The position numbers were made by a program, and so were the translations under genes. The notes below the pieces were generated by a model. That model was not told where the DNA came from. It saw nothing but the letters and a program-made list of their open reading frames with translations, and searched no databases. Below are positions 45,821 through 57,724 of a stretch of 64,000 nucleotides of DNA, in pieces. This DNA is from Sanguinoderma infundibulare. Taxonomy: Eukaryota > Basidiomycota > Agaricomycetes > Polyporales > Polyporaceae. The stretch spans positions 2,294,001 through 2,358,000 of the forward strand of contig JAVLRN010000009.1 in assembly GCA_032821775.1 (NCBI GenBank). Direction: 5' to 3'. Each line of letters begins with the position of its first letter. Position 1 is the first letter of the stretch.

Positions 45821-48207
45821 CTACAAGCAGCTTTCTTCTGGGATAATATCAGAAAGACGTCGAATGACAATGCTTCCATTGTACGCCCCAGACGACAGCG
45901 TTCTCCCGTCCGGAGAGAAGGCGACTTTGGTAACGTATGCCCTGTGCTCTCGGAACGTCGCCACGCACGAGCCCTCTCTCGTCCTCCACAGTTGCACCGT
46001 TTCGTCGTTCGACGCCGATGCGACGTACTCTCCGCACGGAGAGAAGCACGCAGCCCGAACCACGTCGCTATGCCCGCTGAATGTCAGGAGCATCGCGCCG
46101 CTGGTCACGTCCCAGATCCTCGCCGTGTGGTCTCTCGACGCGGACAGCACCAACGTACCGTTCGGCGAAAACACCGCATCCTCTACCTGATCTGTGTGCC
46201 CCTTCAACGTGAACAACTCCTTTCCTGTGTCCACGTCCCAGAGCCGGACTGTATTGTCACAAGACGCCGTGGCAAGGAGTGCGCTCCCGGGATGGAAAGC
46301 AGCGGTCCTGATCCACTTCTCGTGACCTCGAAGGACGGTGTGCAGCGTGCCCAATGCCACATCCCAGACCCAACAGTCATAATTGTCCTTGTTTAAAGGT
46401 GATGCAGCAATCCAGCGCCCGTCCGGGGAGAAGCAGAAGGAGTCGAGGGAATGCCCTCTGAATGCTAGGAGGCGGACCTGCTGGGACGTCCGGAAATCCC
46501 ACAGGCACACGGCCGTGTGACCTTCAACGGAATTGGGTGCGACAGGATCAGGGGTGTTGTCGCATAGGAAGGCGATCATGGTTCCATCGGGGGACCATCG
46601 GCAGGGTGGGTGACCCTTGACTGTCGCGACTTCGAAGCCACCCCGGGTGATATCCCAAATCGCGACCGAGCTCTTCCACTCCTTGCCCGCAGATACGAGA
46701 TATTGACTGTCTGGGGAGAAGGACAGTGACCCCACACCTCCTCCATGCGCAATCCATTCATGGGCGACCTGGCCGTCCGAGTCCCAAAGGATGATCGTGG
46801 AGTCCGAAGACCCGGTTGCGATCCACTTGCTGTCCGGAGAAATAGCAAGCGATGACACCCAGTCGTCGTGGCCACTGGGAGTCGCTACACATCGACAAAT
46901 GATTAGTCGCATTGTCGCATTATAACAGCGTCTCTGGGACGCACACAGGTCCCACGGCGATTCAACTACAAGCGTGTTCCGTTCGTGCATTGTGGGGCAG
47001 TACTTCCTGAACTCTTGAGTCCAGAAATGCTTTCTGCGAGGATGGAGTGCTCCGGTGATGGATATGTTTATTCGAGGTTGAGGGAAACGGTGCAGTTCCT
47101 GATCCAACTCTGAGCATCTGAGTGGCACATCCCTCTCTTCTCCGCGCAACTTTCCCATTACAGAAAAAATGGATTCTGAAAGGGTTACTGTAACCTCTTT
47201 CGGGTTTGGGGGCTGGAGATTCTTCAAAAACTCGACAACCAGCTCGATGGATTTGGTCTCGAACGGCGACGTGAAGGTCAGCGAGTGCAGTCGAGCCCAG
47301 TTCGGTGATTGTGAGGTCGGAAATGAAACCTGGATACCCTCTGAACATGAAAAATCGAGTATATGAATGGTCAAGCATAGCGAACTGTAAGATACTGGTG
47401 GGCTCACTGAGGTTCATGGTTAGAGTCTCCACCGTGGGTTTAGCCAACTCCAACAGAAACTTGATTATGGTATCATTGATCAAGTTATATATCTGAAATG
47501 AGAATGCACAGGTCAGCCATTGTCCTGGATACGTGCCGGGTCATGTTGGTCCTCACTTCGAGTGTCCTTAGCTGTAATCGTCTACATGATTGTTGTCCAC
47601 TGGCAGGTGCAGTCAGATGTGGGCCGGCATCATTGTTGATAAACAGTCCGTGGCAGACAAGTTCTTTGACGTTTGGAAATGCAGCGAGTAGCCGGACAAA
47701 GTCCAGATCTGTCGCAAAAGTAATATCGTAGAATCGTAGCCTCTGAATGTGTGTTCCAGATGCCCGACAGAATGTGAGACTAGTCTTGTGTGGCAGAACG
47801 ACAACGGAGCGGCGGAATGAAACATAAGTGAAGTTGATTTCGGTGAGATTGGGGAGGAGTTTAAGGGGGAGGGAAGGCACCAAGTCGGTCGGATTTATGG
47901 ACATCGACCGAACGAAGGGGGCGAGGTGGGGTTTGGCGCAGAGGAAGTCGCAGAAATCGAATACCCGCTCCCTGTCAGCGATCGTGACCCACGCAATCAG
48001 GAGACAGTAACTGCGAGGACGGAGTTGGCGACATGTGAGGGAAAAGTTGTGTATGGCCTGGCGACCATGGTAATCGTCATTTGGACAGTGACCGATGACC
48101 CTCTCGATGACTTCCCAGGGGAGCGCGGGAGGCATAGGGAGTTGAGCGCTGGAGACTGGAGAAGGGGGTGAGGAGGGCGAGGAGGGCGAGGAGGGCGAGG
48201 AGTCCAT
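45821..48207 (-). CDS. FW3: F-box/WD40 protein, intact
   Basis: Best-preserved copy. Exons 48207-47557, 47492-47408, 47340-46945 and 46884-45821 join in phase to 731 aa. After a Ser/Pro tract (residues 2-20) comes the F-box LPWEVIERVIGHCPNDD ... FSLTCRQLRPRS. A middle domain of about 320 residues follows with leucine-rich elements (LVPSLPLKLLPNLTEINF) and the end HPRRKHFWTQEFRKY. Eight WD repeats follow, with GH...WD signatures such as GHDDWVSSLAISPDSKWIA. Blade 6 differs strongly from the sister copies (KGHTDQVEDAVFSPNG, SRDHTARIWDV). Expected to be a substrate receptor of an SCF ligase. The flanking A3 and J3 are pseudogenes, so the FW frame has been kept open selectively. Confidence 0.9.
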
Positions 48208-49061
48208 CGTCGTTCAAGGACAGATGCGGTGTGGCCGGTGAGATATGGGCAGGACAGGGCTCGGCCGCAGTATCCCCGAAAGCTTGGAGTCTTCCGGCGG
48301 CTCGTAGAAGCTCCAGCTCGTCCACACGTTCGTTCAGAGCTCAAATATACCCTGCCCCCTCGTCAAGTCAATTAAACTTCGGTTCGATGAACCTGCAGTC
48401 GCTTCACTGAATTGTCAATCCTAACATATGCTGGGTGGCTTCAAACTCACGCCAGATGACATAGGCCCGCACCAGCGAGTTTGAACGTCGGGAGAGTGAA
48501 GGATTTACACAGCTTTGGGGCAGCACTGGTTACACACCGCAATCTACCACAACTCGATGATTGCGCGGAAGCTGAACACACTCCGACACGGCACAGCCAA
48601 CGAGGCATCACGCACAAGGTTCACCTGTACATTCAAGTTGGGGTATCAGTATCATCTCGCGGTGTGCGCCAGGATCGATAGTCGTATGCGTACTTGTATT
48701 AGGATTACGTCGGCCAGTGTCATATCTAATTCCGAACGCAGGCGGTTGGTCATGTGCAGGGGCCGAACATGAGGTAGAAACAGTACGATTTAAGCATTGT
48801 ACAATATGGTAAGCGGTGGGTGTACCTGACAGGCAAGGTTCATTACGGGGACGGTCGGGGAGTGAGACATGTAGCGGAGATATTGGAGGATCGTTCGTCA
48901 TGTGAGTACGCATACATAATAATATGTGGAGGCCAGAACTGTCTCTAAGTGGTCGTCGAATTAAAGAAGGTGCGGCGATGATTAGGCGTGCAGTGCTCTC
49001 CTATAGCACTCGTCATAAACATGAACGTAGCAAAATGAACGCAAGAAAAACAGAGTCTCGG
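48208..49061. other. Spacer between FW3 and A3
   Basis: Noncoding copy of the A-FW spacer. It includes the overlapping upstream ORF before FW3 (ATG at 48325, 82 codons, ELLRAAGRLQAFGD). No independent gene. Confidence 0.55.
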
Positions 49062-49928
49062 TCCTCCACTCGAACCGCAAGTTACTATCGACAGGGCTCG
49101 TGTAGTTCTCCACGACGCACATCAGCGATGCACCCCCTACCCTGAACGGCGACGCAGCCAGCTCGTAGTTGTCCAACATCTGTGTGCGCCGACTGGGGGA
49201 TTCTGGTCGTCGTGGGCGAGTTGGTCAGCATACCGGGGGGTGGGGCTGCAGGTGAGGGACACAGTTGGAGAAGGAGAGCAGGTATGGCGGGAATGAAGCG
49301 GCGCAGTCCTGGCCGAGAGGTGGATGGGAGAGACAAGGAGGCGCACGGCGTACACATTGCGCGCAGGCCGAAAATATACGTTGAAAGCGCGAACAAGACT
49401 GACCAACAGATGGTCATGTATGTAAAATGGTGAGAGGAACTTACCGAAGAGCGGTCCCGAGGCTCCCACTGCGGAGGCTCCCAAGAATGCCTGTCGGCTT
49501 CGCACCAGCAGGAGCGTTCTCCTGAAGAGCCATCGAAGCTCCAGATGCGGCGGAGAGAACGCTTCCATCGCTCCCCGAGCGCGTCCGCAAGCTGTGTTGT
49601 AAAGAAGCAACCGCGGCGCGGGTTGGTGTCGAGGACTTGAGGGGGGTGAGCGGGGGGTGGAGCCTGCGAGGCAGGAACGGCGGCGCCGGAGGCGGGGTCG
49701 GGGGTCGTCCGCAGAGGGAATGGATATCGACGGGAGGACTTGGGACTCATCCACCACGCTCCTACGGGTGCTCGTGTGCGCCGTAGGCGTGGTATGTTCC
49801 AGTGCGAGTGTGGCGGCGGCGGCTCATGGCGTAGATGGAGAAGGGGGTGGAGATGCCTGCGTACTTAGGGGGTTGGGCGCAAGGAGGCCGGAAGTAAACA
49901 AGGAAGAGTAGCCCAGCGTGGCGGACAT
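49062..49928 (-). pseudogene. A3: broken copy of gene A
   Basis: The start is preserved (ATG 49928, MSATLGYSSLFTSGLLAPNP as in A1), but a TGA follows after about 35 codons (PSPSTP then stop). A frameshift follows near RSSLAG, and the terminal stop codon after FEWRT is changed to GAG. The DEDVF-LLKRAQ segment is deleted. The promoter and leader up to 50200 are A1-like, so the locus may still be transcribed. Confidence 0.82.
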
Positions 49929-50200
49929 ATTGTATCTAGGTTTGACTTCGCGTTCGGAGCTCGAGGTGGAATGGGTATGAAGTGTCGTGAGTAGCAGATT
50001 AGAGTGATGCTATACGGTGGAGCGTGATAGTCGTGGAGCACTGTGAATGGATTACACGCAAGAAGGACGAGATGGGGCAGGGTATGGAGAGTCGGGCCCA
50101 GGAGGGCGAGAGATGACGGGGGCGAGGGGGACTGGATGGCAAGCCTTTTGAGGCGGGCGAGGTGGGGGACGGGAGAGAAAAACCGTCCCGAAAATCAACC

Positions 50201-52122
50201 TTATCGATCTACTTCGAGAGGCAGGCGCCAGGGTCCATGCTCTGCGCCCAGCATGCGCTCAACTCTCTTTTGCGTGAGTGCACGGGTTTCTCCATTCGCG
50301 GACACTTGTTTTGCGTCTTTCAGAGGGACACTATGTGAGTCTCTGTTTGATCCATCGCTCACCTGCCGACCCTGACATTTCTGAGTCAGTTCTCTGCCGC
50401 CGAACTTGCAGAGATCGCTCGCGGACTAGATCAGGATGAGAACCTCGCATTACATGACGATGCGCGTGCAGCGACGAGCATGAACATGGACGACTCAGGT
50501 ACGCTTCAAACACATCTTTGTCTTTCATTTCACCCACGACATCCCTCGTGGCGCAGGTTTCTTCTCCGTGCAAGTCATGCAGAAGGCCCTGCAGAATTTT
50601 GGTCTCGAGTGCGCACTCGCCTTGGTTATACGCGTCTCCATATTGTTTCTAACTTCCCTTCTGCCTCTAGCCTTATTCCTTGGGAGGCACAAAGCCAGAG
50701 ACCTCACCACCCCCATCCCGAGTACGCCACTGGCCGGGTATTGCGTTATGTGCTGTACGCTGACCCAGTGCTAGGACTCAATTGGCATTCGTGCTGAACC
50801 ATGACCTTCATTGGTACACATTACGACGATTCGGCAACGTCTCCCTCGATCCCAATCCCGAGGCTGATCCCGGAGGCGGATTCTGGTTCGACCTCAACTC
50901 CAGCAACGATACCCCGCAACGCATCGGAAACCTTCACCTAGGAATGTTTCTCCATCAAGTGCGAGAGAATGGTACGCCACTGTTAATGCTCTACCATATA
51001 CAGAAGACTGATGACAATTGTCCGGCAGGCTACACGATCTTCGCAGTCACCCAGAGAGATGCCGCAGGACCACTCGCCCTCTCCCGCACAGCCGTAGACG
51101 AGATGTTCGCCTATGTCGAAGATCCAACAGGCCACTCCAATCCCTACCCAGGCGCGTCGTCGTCTCAGTCACACCTCGAAGGCTTCGAGGATGAAGACAT
51201 GGAACTCCAAGCCGCACTCCAAGCCGAGCTCGCAGGCGGTGACTACGGCGAGTACATCCCCCAACGTTTTGATGCACCCAACCCTCCGCCTGTCCAACCG
51301 CCCTCGCGAACGGCCTCTGGCATCCCGATCAATCGCGACTACGATGTGATCGAGATCGACGAGGAGGAAGACGAGACCGGCGCGCACGTCCAGACGCAGG
51401 CGCGCGTCCATGAGCAGCCCGAGCCCGAGGATCAGATCCTCGCGAGCATGACGCGCCAGCGCGCGGTCATGGAGCAGATGCGCCGGGCGCAGGAGGTCGC
51501 GCTACAAAAGCAGTACGAGGAGGAGATTGCACGCATCAACATGGCGTCGCGCCTCCAACAAGCACGCCGTGCTGGCGGTCCCAGTGGCGGTCCCGAAGAG
51601 CCAGAAGCAGACGAGGACGAGGTTTTCCGACGAGCAATCGCGGAGAGCGAGGCGATGGTCCAGGGACAAGGCTCGCGCTCTGATTCCGTACCAAGGCCGC
51701 ACAACGCCCCGACGTGGCAGCAGCACCGCGTGTACGACGACGAGGACCAGGAGCTCCAGGCTGCGCTGCGTGCGTCCCTCGAGACCGTCCCCGCCGGCTT
51801 CCGCGTGCCCACCCCGCCACCGATACCCACCCCGCCCGCGGCGCGGGCTACGATGTCGTCGCAGCCTGAACGGCCGAGGCCCTTGCGCCGCCTGCGATTC
51901 AGCGGCAGCCATCATCCGAGTTTGAGACGGAGTCGGAGGCGGAGAGCGAGGGGCCGCCGGCGGAGCAGCCGAGCTTGGAGGAGATCAGGAAGATGCGGCT
52001 TGCGAGGTTCGGAGGTTGACCGCTCGTTTTGGCGTAAGTTGTCGTTGGATGGGGATGTGTGCGGGTGGCCATTGGGTTGCATGTGGATCGCTGTAGGTGT
52101 TCGATGCAACTCTGGATGGTGA
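50201..52122 (+). pseudogene. J4: near-complete Josephin gene, truncated at both ends
   Basis: Exons equivalent to J1 are present at 50201-50273, 50324-50334, 50390-50498, 50557-50608 and 50775-52122, with high identity in introns as well. The copy starts inside exon 1 at SIYFERQ: the start codon and first nine residues are missing and replaced by sequence from the A promoter, with no in-frame ATG before the catalytic Cys. The Josephin core and UIMs are open. An 11-nt deletion near 51870, after MSSQPE, shifts the frame and replaces the normal end by an Arg-rich tail. Probably not a functional enzyme, though an internal start could give a UIM-only protein. Confidence 0.85.
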
Positions 52123-52434
52123 TGCGTAGCTCATGGCTTGCCCCTCATGCTATGATCCAATCCTTCCAGTGGTGCAGCGATGGCGATTGGAGACGTTGAG
52201 TGTGTTGCTTCTCTGGCATTGGCATGCTGATCTGGTGCTGCAAGCTGGAATGATGACGAAACGTTTGTGCGTTCTGCGGCCTAAGCGCACGATGCTGTAA
52301 CCTCTGTACAGAATTTTGGTACGGCGCTCATCGTAGCAAGAAGTGATTCCCAAGTCCGAGAATACACGAAGATGGCGTACGTACATAACAGCATACATCA
52401 AGGCCGCTCAAGCTACCTGTGCTACATTGGTATC
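52123..52434. other. Convergent spacer between J4 and FW4
   Basis: Counterpart of 14567-15044, shortened by deletion. Noncoding. Confidence 0.6.
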
Positions 52435-54797
52435 TTACAAGCAACTATCTGCGGGGATAATATCAGAAAGGCGTCGAATGAAAACAGACCCATTGTCCGC
52501 GCCCGACGACAGGGTTCTCCCATCTGGCGAGAAGGCGACTTCGGTAACGCGGGTCCCATGCTCGCGGAACGCCTCCACGCACGCGCCGTCTCTAATCCTC
52601 CACAGTCGCACCGTTTTGTCGTCCGACGCCGATGCGACGTACTGCCCGCATGGAGAGAAGCACGAAGCATTGACGCAGTCGTCATGCCCATTGAGCGACA
52701 GGAGCATCGCCCCGGTATTCGCATCCCAGATCATCCCCGTCTTGTCGTGCGATGAGGGTAGGATCAACGCACCGTCTGGCGAAAACGTCACATCGCATAC
52801 CCAGTGCGTATGTCCGCTCAACATGAGCAGCTCCTTTCCTGTGTCCACGTCCCAGAGCTGGACTGTGTAGTCATGAGACACCGTGGCGAGGAGTGCGCTG
52901 CCGGGATGGAAAGCAGCACGCCTGATCCACTCCTCGTGACCTCGAAGGACGGTGTGTAGCGTGCCCAATGCCACATCCCAGACGCAACAGCCTTCATTGT
53001 CCCCGTTGAAAGGTGATGCAATCCAGCGCCCGTCCGGGGAGAAGCAGAAGGAGTCGAGGGAATGCCCTCTGAATGCTAGGAGGTGGACCTGCTGGGACGT
53101 CCGGAAATCCCACAGGCACACGGCGATGTGAGCTTCGGAATTGGATGCGGGATCAGGGGTGTTGTCGCATAGGAAGGCGATCATGGTTCCATCGGGGGAC
53201 CATTGGCAGGGTCCGTAACCCTCGAGTCTTGCGACTTGGAAGCGACCCCGGGTGATATCCCAAATCGCGACCAACCTCGTCCTATCCTCGCCTGCAGATA
53301 CGAGATACTGACTGTCTGGGGAGAAGGACAGTGACGCCACGCCTCCTTCATGAGCAATCCATTCATGGGCGACCTGGCCGTCCGAGTCCCAGAGGATGAT
53401 CGTGGAGTCCGAAGACCCGGTTGCGATCCACTTGCTGTCCGGAGAAATAGCAAGCGATGTTACATTGCTGTCGTGGCCATTGGGAGTCGCTACACATCGA
53501 CAAATGATTAGTGACATTGGCACATTATATCAGTGCCTCTGGGACGCACACAGGCCCCACCGCGATTCAACTACAAGCGTGTTCCGTTCGTGCATCGTGG
53601 GGAAGTACTTCCTGAACTCTTGAGTCCAGAAATGCTGTCTGCGAGGATGGAGTGCATTGTCGATGGAGATGTTTATTTGAGGTTGAGGGAAACGGTGCAG
53701 TTCCTGATCCAACTCTAAGAATCTGAGTGGAAAATCCCTCTGTTCTCCGCGCAACATTGTCATTCCAAAATGAATGTAGTCTGAAAGGGTTACTGTAACC
53801 TCTTTCGGGTTTGGGGGTTGGACACTCTTCAAAAACTCGACAACCGGCTCGATGAGTTTGGTCTCGAACGACAACCTGAAGGTCAGCGAGTGCAGTCGAG
53901 CCCAGTTTGCCGCTGATTGTGGGGGCGGAAATAAAACCACCCTACTCTCTGAACATGAAAAGTGGAGTATATGAATGGTCAAGCATAGCGAGCCATAAGA
54001 TACTGGTGAACTCACCGAGGTTCACGGTTAGAGTCTCCACAGTGGGTTTCGCCAACTCCAACAGAAACTTGATTGTGGCATCATCCATACAGTTATCTAT
54101 CTGAAATGAGGATGCACAGGTCAGCCATTGTCCTGGATACGTGCCGGGTCATGTCGGTCCTCACTTCGAGTGTCCTTAGCTGTAATCGTCTGCATGATTT
54201 TTGTCCAGGTGCAGTCAGATGTGGGCCAGCGTCATTCTCGATATACAGTCGCAGGCAGGCGAGGTCTTTGACGTTCGGAAATGCAGAGAGTAGCCGGACA
54301 AAGTCCAGACCTGTCGCAAAAGTAATGTGATAGAATCGTAGCCTCTGAATGTGTGTTCCAGATGCCCGACAGAATGTGAGACTAGTCTTGTGTGGCAGAA
54401 CGACAACGTAGCGGTGGGATCGAGCAGTGAATTCTATTCCGGTGAGATTGGGGAGGAGTTTAAGGGGGAGGGAAGGCACCAAGTCGGTCGGGTCCATGGA
54501 CATCAACCGAACGAGGGGGGCGAGGTGGGGTTTGGCGCGAAGGAGGTCACAAAGGCCGAAGATCTGATCGGTGCCGTGGAACTGGAGGTGTGCAACCAGT
54601 AGACAAAGACTGCGAGGACGGAGTTGGCGACATGTGAGGGAAAAGTTGTATAAGGCCCAGTGACCATAGTAATCGTCATTTGGACAGTGGCCGATGACCC
54701 TCTCGATGACTTCCCACGGGAGCGCGGGAGGAATAGGGAGTTGAGTGCTGGAGACTGGGGAACCGGGTGAGGAGGGTGAGGAGGGCGAGGAGTCCAT
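52435..54797 (-). CDS. FW4: F-box/WD40 protein, intact
   Basis: Exons 54797-54165, 54100-54016, 53948-53550 and 53489-52435 give 723 aa, the same length as FW1 would have if unbroken. F-box LPWEVIERVIGHCPNDDYYG, the middle domain (RTLE, then an intron, then IDNCMDDATIKFLLEL) and eight WD repeats are all open. Blades 6 and 7 differ from the sister copies (SGHTHWVCDVTFSPDG, SSHDKTGMIWDANTG, NGHDDCVNASCFSPCG). The role is inferred from domain order: SCF substrate receptor. Confidence 0.9.
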
Positions 54798-55632
54798 CGT
54801 CGTTCAAGGACAGATGCGGTGTGGCCGGTGAGATATGGGCAGGACAGGGCTCCGTCGCAGTATCCCCGAAAGCTTGGAGTCTTCCGGCGGCTCGTAGAAG
54901 CTCCGGGTCGTCCACACGTTGGTTCGGAGCTCAAATATACCCTGCGCCCTCGTCGAGTGAATTTCGATGAACCTGCAGACGCTTCACTGAATTGTCAATT
55001 CTAACATATGCTGGGTGGGTTCACACTTACGCCAGATGACATAGGCCCCCACCAGCGAGTTTGAACGTCGGGAGAGCGAAGGATTTACACAGCTTTGGTG
55101 CCGGACTGGTTACGCACCGCCAACTCGACGACGCGGAAGCTGCACACACTCCGACACGACACAGCCAACGAGGCATCACGTACAAGGTTCACCTGTACAT
55201 TCAAGTTGGGGTATCAGTATCATCTCGCGGTGTGCGCCAGGACCGATAGTTGTAAGCGTACTTGTATTAGAATTACATCGGCCAGTGTCACATCTAATTC
55301 CGAACGCCGGCGGTTGGTCATGTGCAGGGGCCGAACATGAGGTAGAAACAGTACGGTTTAAGCATTGCACAATATGGTAAGCGGTGGGTGTATCTGACAG
55401 GCAAGGTTCATTACGGGGAAGGCGGGAGTGAGACATGTAGCAGAGGTAGTGGAGCTCGAAGGATCGTTCGTCATGTGAGTACGCATACATAATAATATGT
55501 GGGGGTCGGGACTGTCTCTAATAGTCAGTGGTTGTTGAGAAAACGATGCAGCGATTATTTGACGTGCGATGTTCTCCAGGAGCACTCGTCGTAAGTATGA
55601 ATGATGCAAAACAAACACCAGAAGAAGAGAAT
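54798..55632. other. Spacer between FW4 and A4
   Basis: Noncoding copy of the A-FW spacer. It includes the overlapping upstream ORF at 54915-54676 (79 codons). Confidence 0.55.
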
Positions 55633-56702
55633 CTAGGTCCTCCACTCGAACGGTACGTTGCCGTCGACAGGGCTCGGGTAGTCGATCTGCATCTCGTGTT
55701 GCGCCCGCTTCAACAGCGCAGCTGTGCCGACCAGGAACACGTCCTCGTCCTCCACGACGCACATGGGCGACACACCCCCGACGGTGAACGGCGACGCGGC
55801 CAGCTCGTAGTTGTTCGACGTCTGTGCGCGCCGGCTGAGCGGCTGGCGCGGGATTCCAATCGTCGTGGGTGATAAAGGGCTCCCGACGCCGGTCGAGAGA
55901 GGGGAACCAGGAGGTGAGTTGGTCAGCGTGGGGACCGGGGACACTGCGGGGAGGGGCGCGGTCGGAGGGGGCAGAGCAGGGATGGCGGGCACGAAGCGGC
56001 GCACTCCTCGGCGAGAGCTGAGTGAAGAGACAAGGAGACATACGACACACACATTGCGCGCGTGCGGAACATGTGCGTGAAAAGGGAAGAAAATCGATCA
56101 GCGTGGTCGTGCATGAACAGGATGGCGAGAGAAACTCACCGAAGCGCGGTCCCGAGGCTGCCACTGCGGAGCCTCCCAAGAATGCCTGTCGGCTTCGCAC
56201 CCGCAGGAGCGTTCTCCTGGACAGCCATTGAGGCTCCAGATGCGGCAGACAGAACACTCGCATCGCTCCCCGAGTGCGCCCGCAAATTGTGTTGTAAAGA
56301 AGCAGCGGCGGCAGGAGTTGGTGTAGATGACTTCAGGGGAGTGAGCGGGGATGTAGATCCTGCAAGAGACGAACGGCGGTGCCAGAGGTGGGGTTGGGAG
56401 TCGTCCGCTGAGGGAATGGATATCGATGGGAGGACTTGGGACTCATCCGCCACGATCCCGCGGGTGCTCGTGTGCCCACGAGGCCCCATGCGGGAACGAA
56501 CATCTATCAGCATCCGCGTCGGTATCAGTATTTGCATGCGTCCTTGTAGTAGGATTATGTCAGTAGATTCGAGCGCGCGGGGTTGGGTCGTGGCCAAGTA
56601 ACCATGGAAGGCGATGAAGGAAAATGTTCGAGCTGTACGGCGTGGTAAGCGGAGGAAGCATCTATGAGGCAAGTTCGCATGCTGTGGCTCAGCAGTTTCC
56701 AT
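55633..56702 (-). CDS. A4: chimeric copy of gene A with a replaced N-terminus
   Basis: Exon 2 (56017-55633) is full length and close to A1 (DEDVFLVGTAALLKRAQ, ending PFEWRT), and the 122-nt intron is conserved. Exon 1 is A-like from the intron back to TSTRGIVADESQVLPS (about 56475). The first 76 or so codons upstream are unrelated to A1 and come from local sequence just after the A5 stop codon. Taking ATG 56702 the frame is open and gives 315 aa. The original promoter is absent, so expression would depend on the new upstream region. Confidence 0.6.
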
Positions 56703-56755
56703 CGGAAAACTGTGCAATTCGGCGATGGAAAAAACCCAATCTGTACAAGTTCCCC

Positions 56756-57540
56756 TCACTGTCTCCAATCGAAAGATGACTTGCCGCCAACACGGCTAGA
56801 AACCAGGTTAGTCGACCTCATGTTGCGCGCCTGATGAGGGTAGCTGCCGTCACCGAGCGGCAAGATCACGTCCCCGTCGTTCACGAGATACATTAATAAC
56901 GCACCGGCGACGCTGAGTGGCGATCTTATCTGTTGGCTGTGAGTCGTCCAACGTCTGTCCCCGCTGGGTGAGCGGCTTACCTGGCCCTCCCGGGTGGAGG
57001 GCTCTCGACAACGGTTAGAGACAGGGAGAACTGCACCCGAGGAGAGACACGGTTGAAGGCGACAAGGCAGAAACAAGGGACATGCCACGGCACATTATTA
57101 GCGAGGGCTTTCGGAAACGAGACAAAGCGCGGTCTCAGAAGCTTTTGATGAGGGGAGGAACACGAGTGCGTGAAAAGCGAATAATGTTAGTTATGCGTAA
57201 GTGGGACGGCGAAAGGAACTCACCAAGGAGCGGTTGAGACGTTGGGAAGCCTTCACACCTTTAGCGCCAAAGCTATCCCATACGGTGACATGAAGCTTTT
57301 GAAGCAACCCGAGCGCACCCGCAAGCTCTGTTGTACAGAGGCAGTCGTAGGGTAGATTGGTGTAGCCGACTTCATGGCAGTGAACGGGTCGATGGAATGC
57401 GGAGCCAGGGAGGAACGACGACACTGGCCGAGGGATCGAGAATTGTCTGCAGACGGAATGATTTCGATGGGAGGACTTGAGACTCTTCCGCCGCGTCCAC
57501 ATGGGCCCTGTAGTTCGGGATAGGAATGATATCATACAGA
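56756..57540 (-). pseudogene. A5: diverged gene A relic
   Basis: A more distant relative of A. The C-terminal block is readable (SPLSVAGA, MYLVNDGDVILPLGDG, HQARN, ending SFDWRQ, parallel to SPFTVGG, MCVVEDEDVFPVG, FEWRT in A1). Exon 1 ends at a conserved GTGAGT donor near 57223. Exon 1 has a one-base deletion after SQVLPS and soon stops, so the copy is broken. It lies head to tail just upstream of A4. Confidence 0.65.
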
Positions 57541-57724
57541 GCAAGTGCGACAGCAGCTGTTTAGGGCGCGAGGAACCATATGTTGCGTAATTGCAATGCG
57601 TTCCTGAGGGAGACATACGTGACGAGGGCGAGGGGCATCCTGGACATAGCGCAGCTCAGCATCTACATGGGACTTTGCACAAATCAAGCGAACTAAGGGA
57701 GGAACTCACAATATGGAGATGGAT

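Larger units (their letters stand above)
43966..50200 (-). repeat. Module copy R3 (inverted)
   Basis: Holds J3 (pseudogene), FW3 (intact) and A3 (pseudogene with A1-like promoter up to 50200). It joins R4 at 50200/50201. Confidence 0.8.
50201..56475 (-). repeat. Module copy R4 (inverted)
   Basis: Holds J4, FW4 (intact) and A4 (chimeric). Of the three array units this is closest to R1 across coding and noncoding sequence. Similarity to A1 stops at about 56475. Confidence 0.8.
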
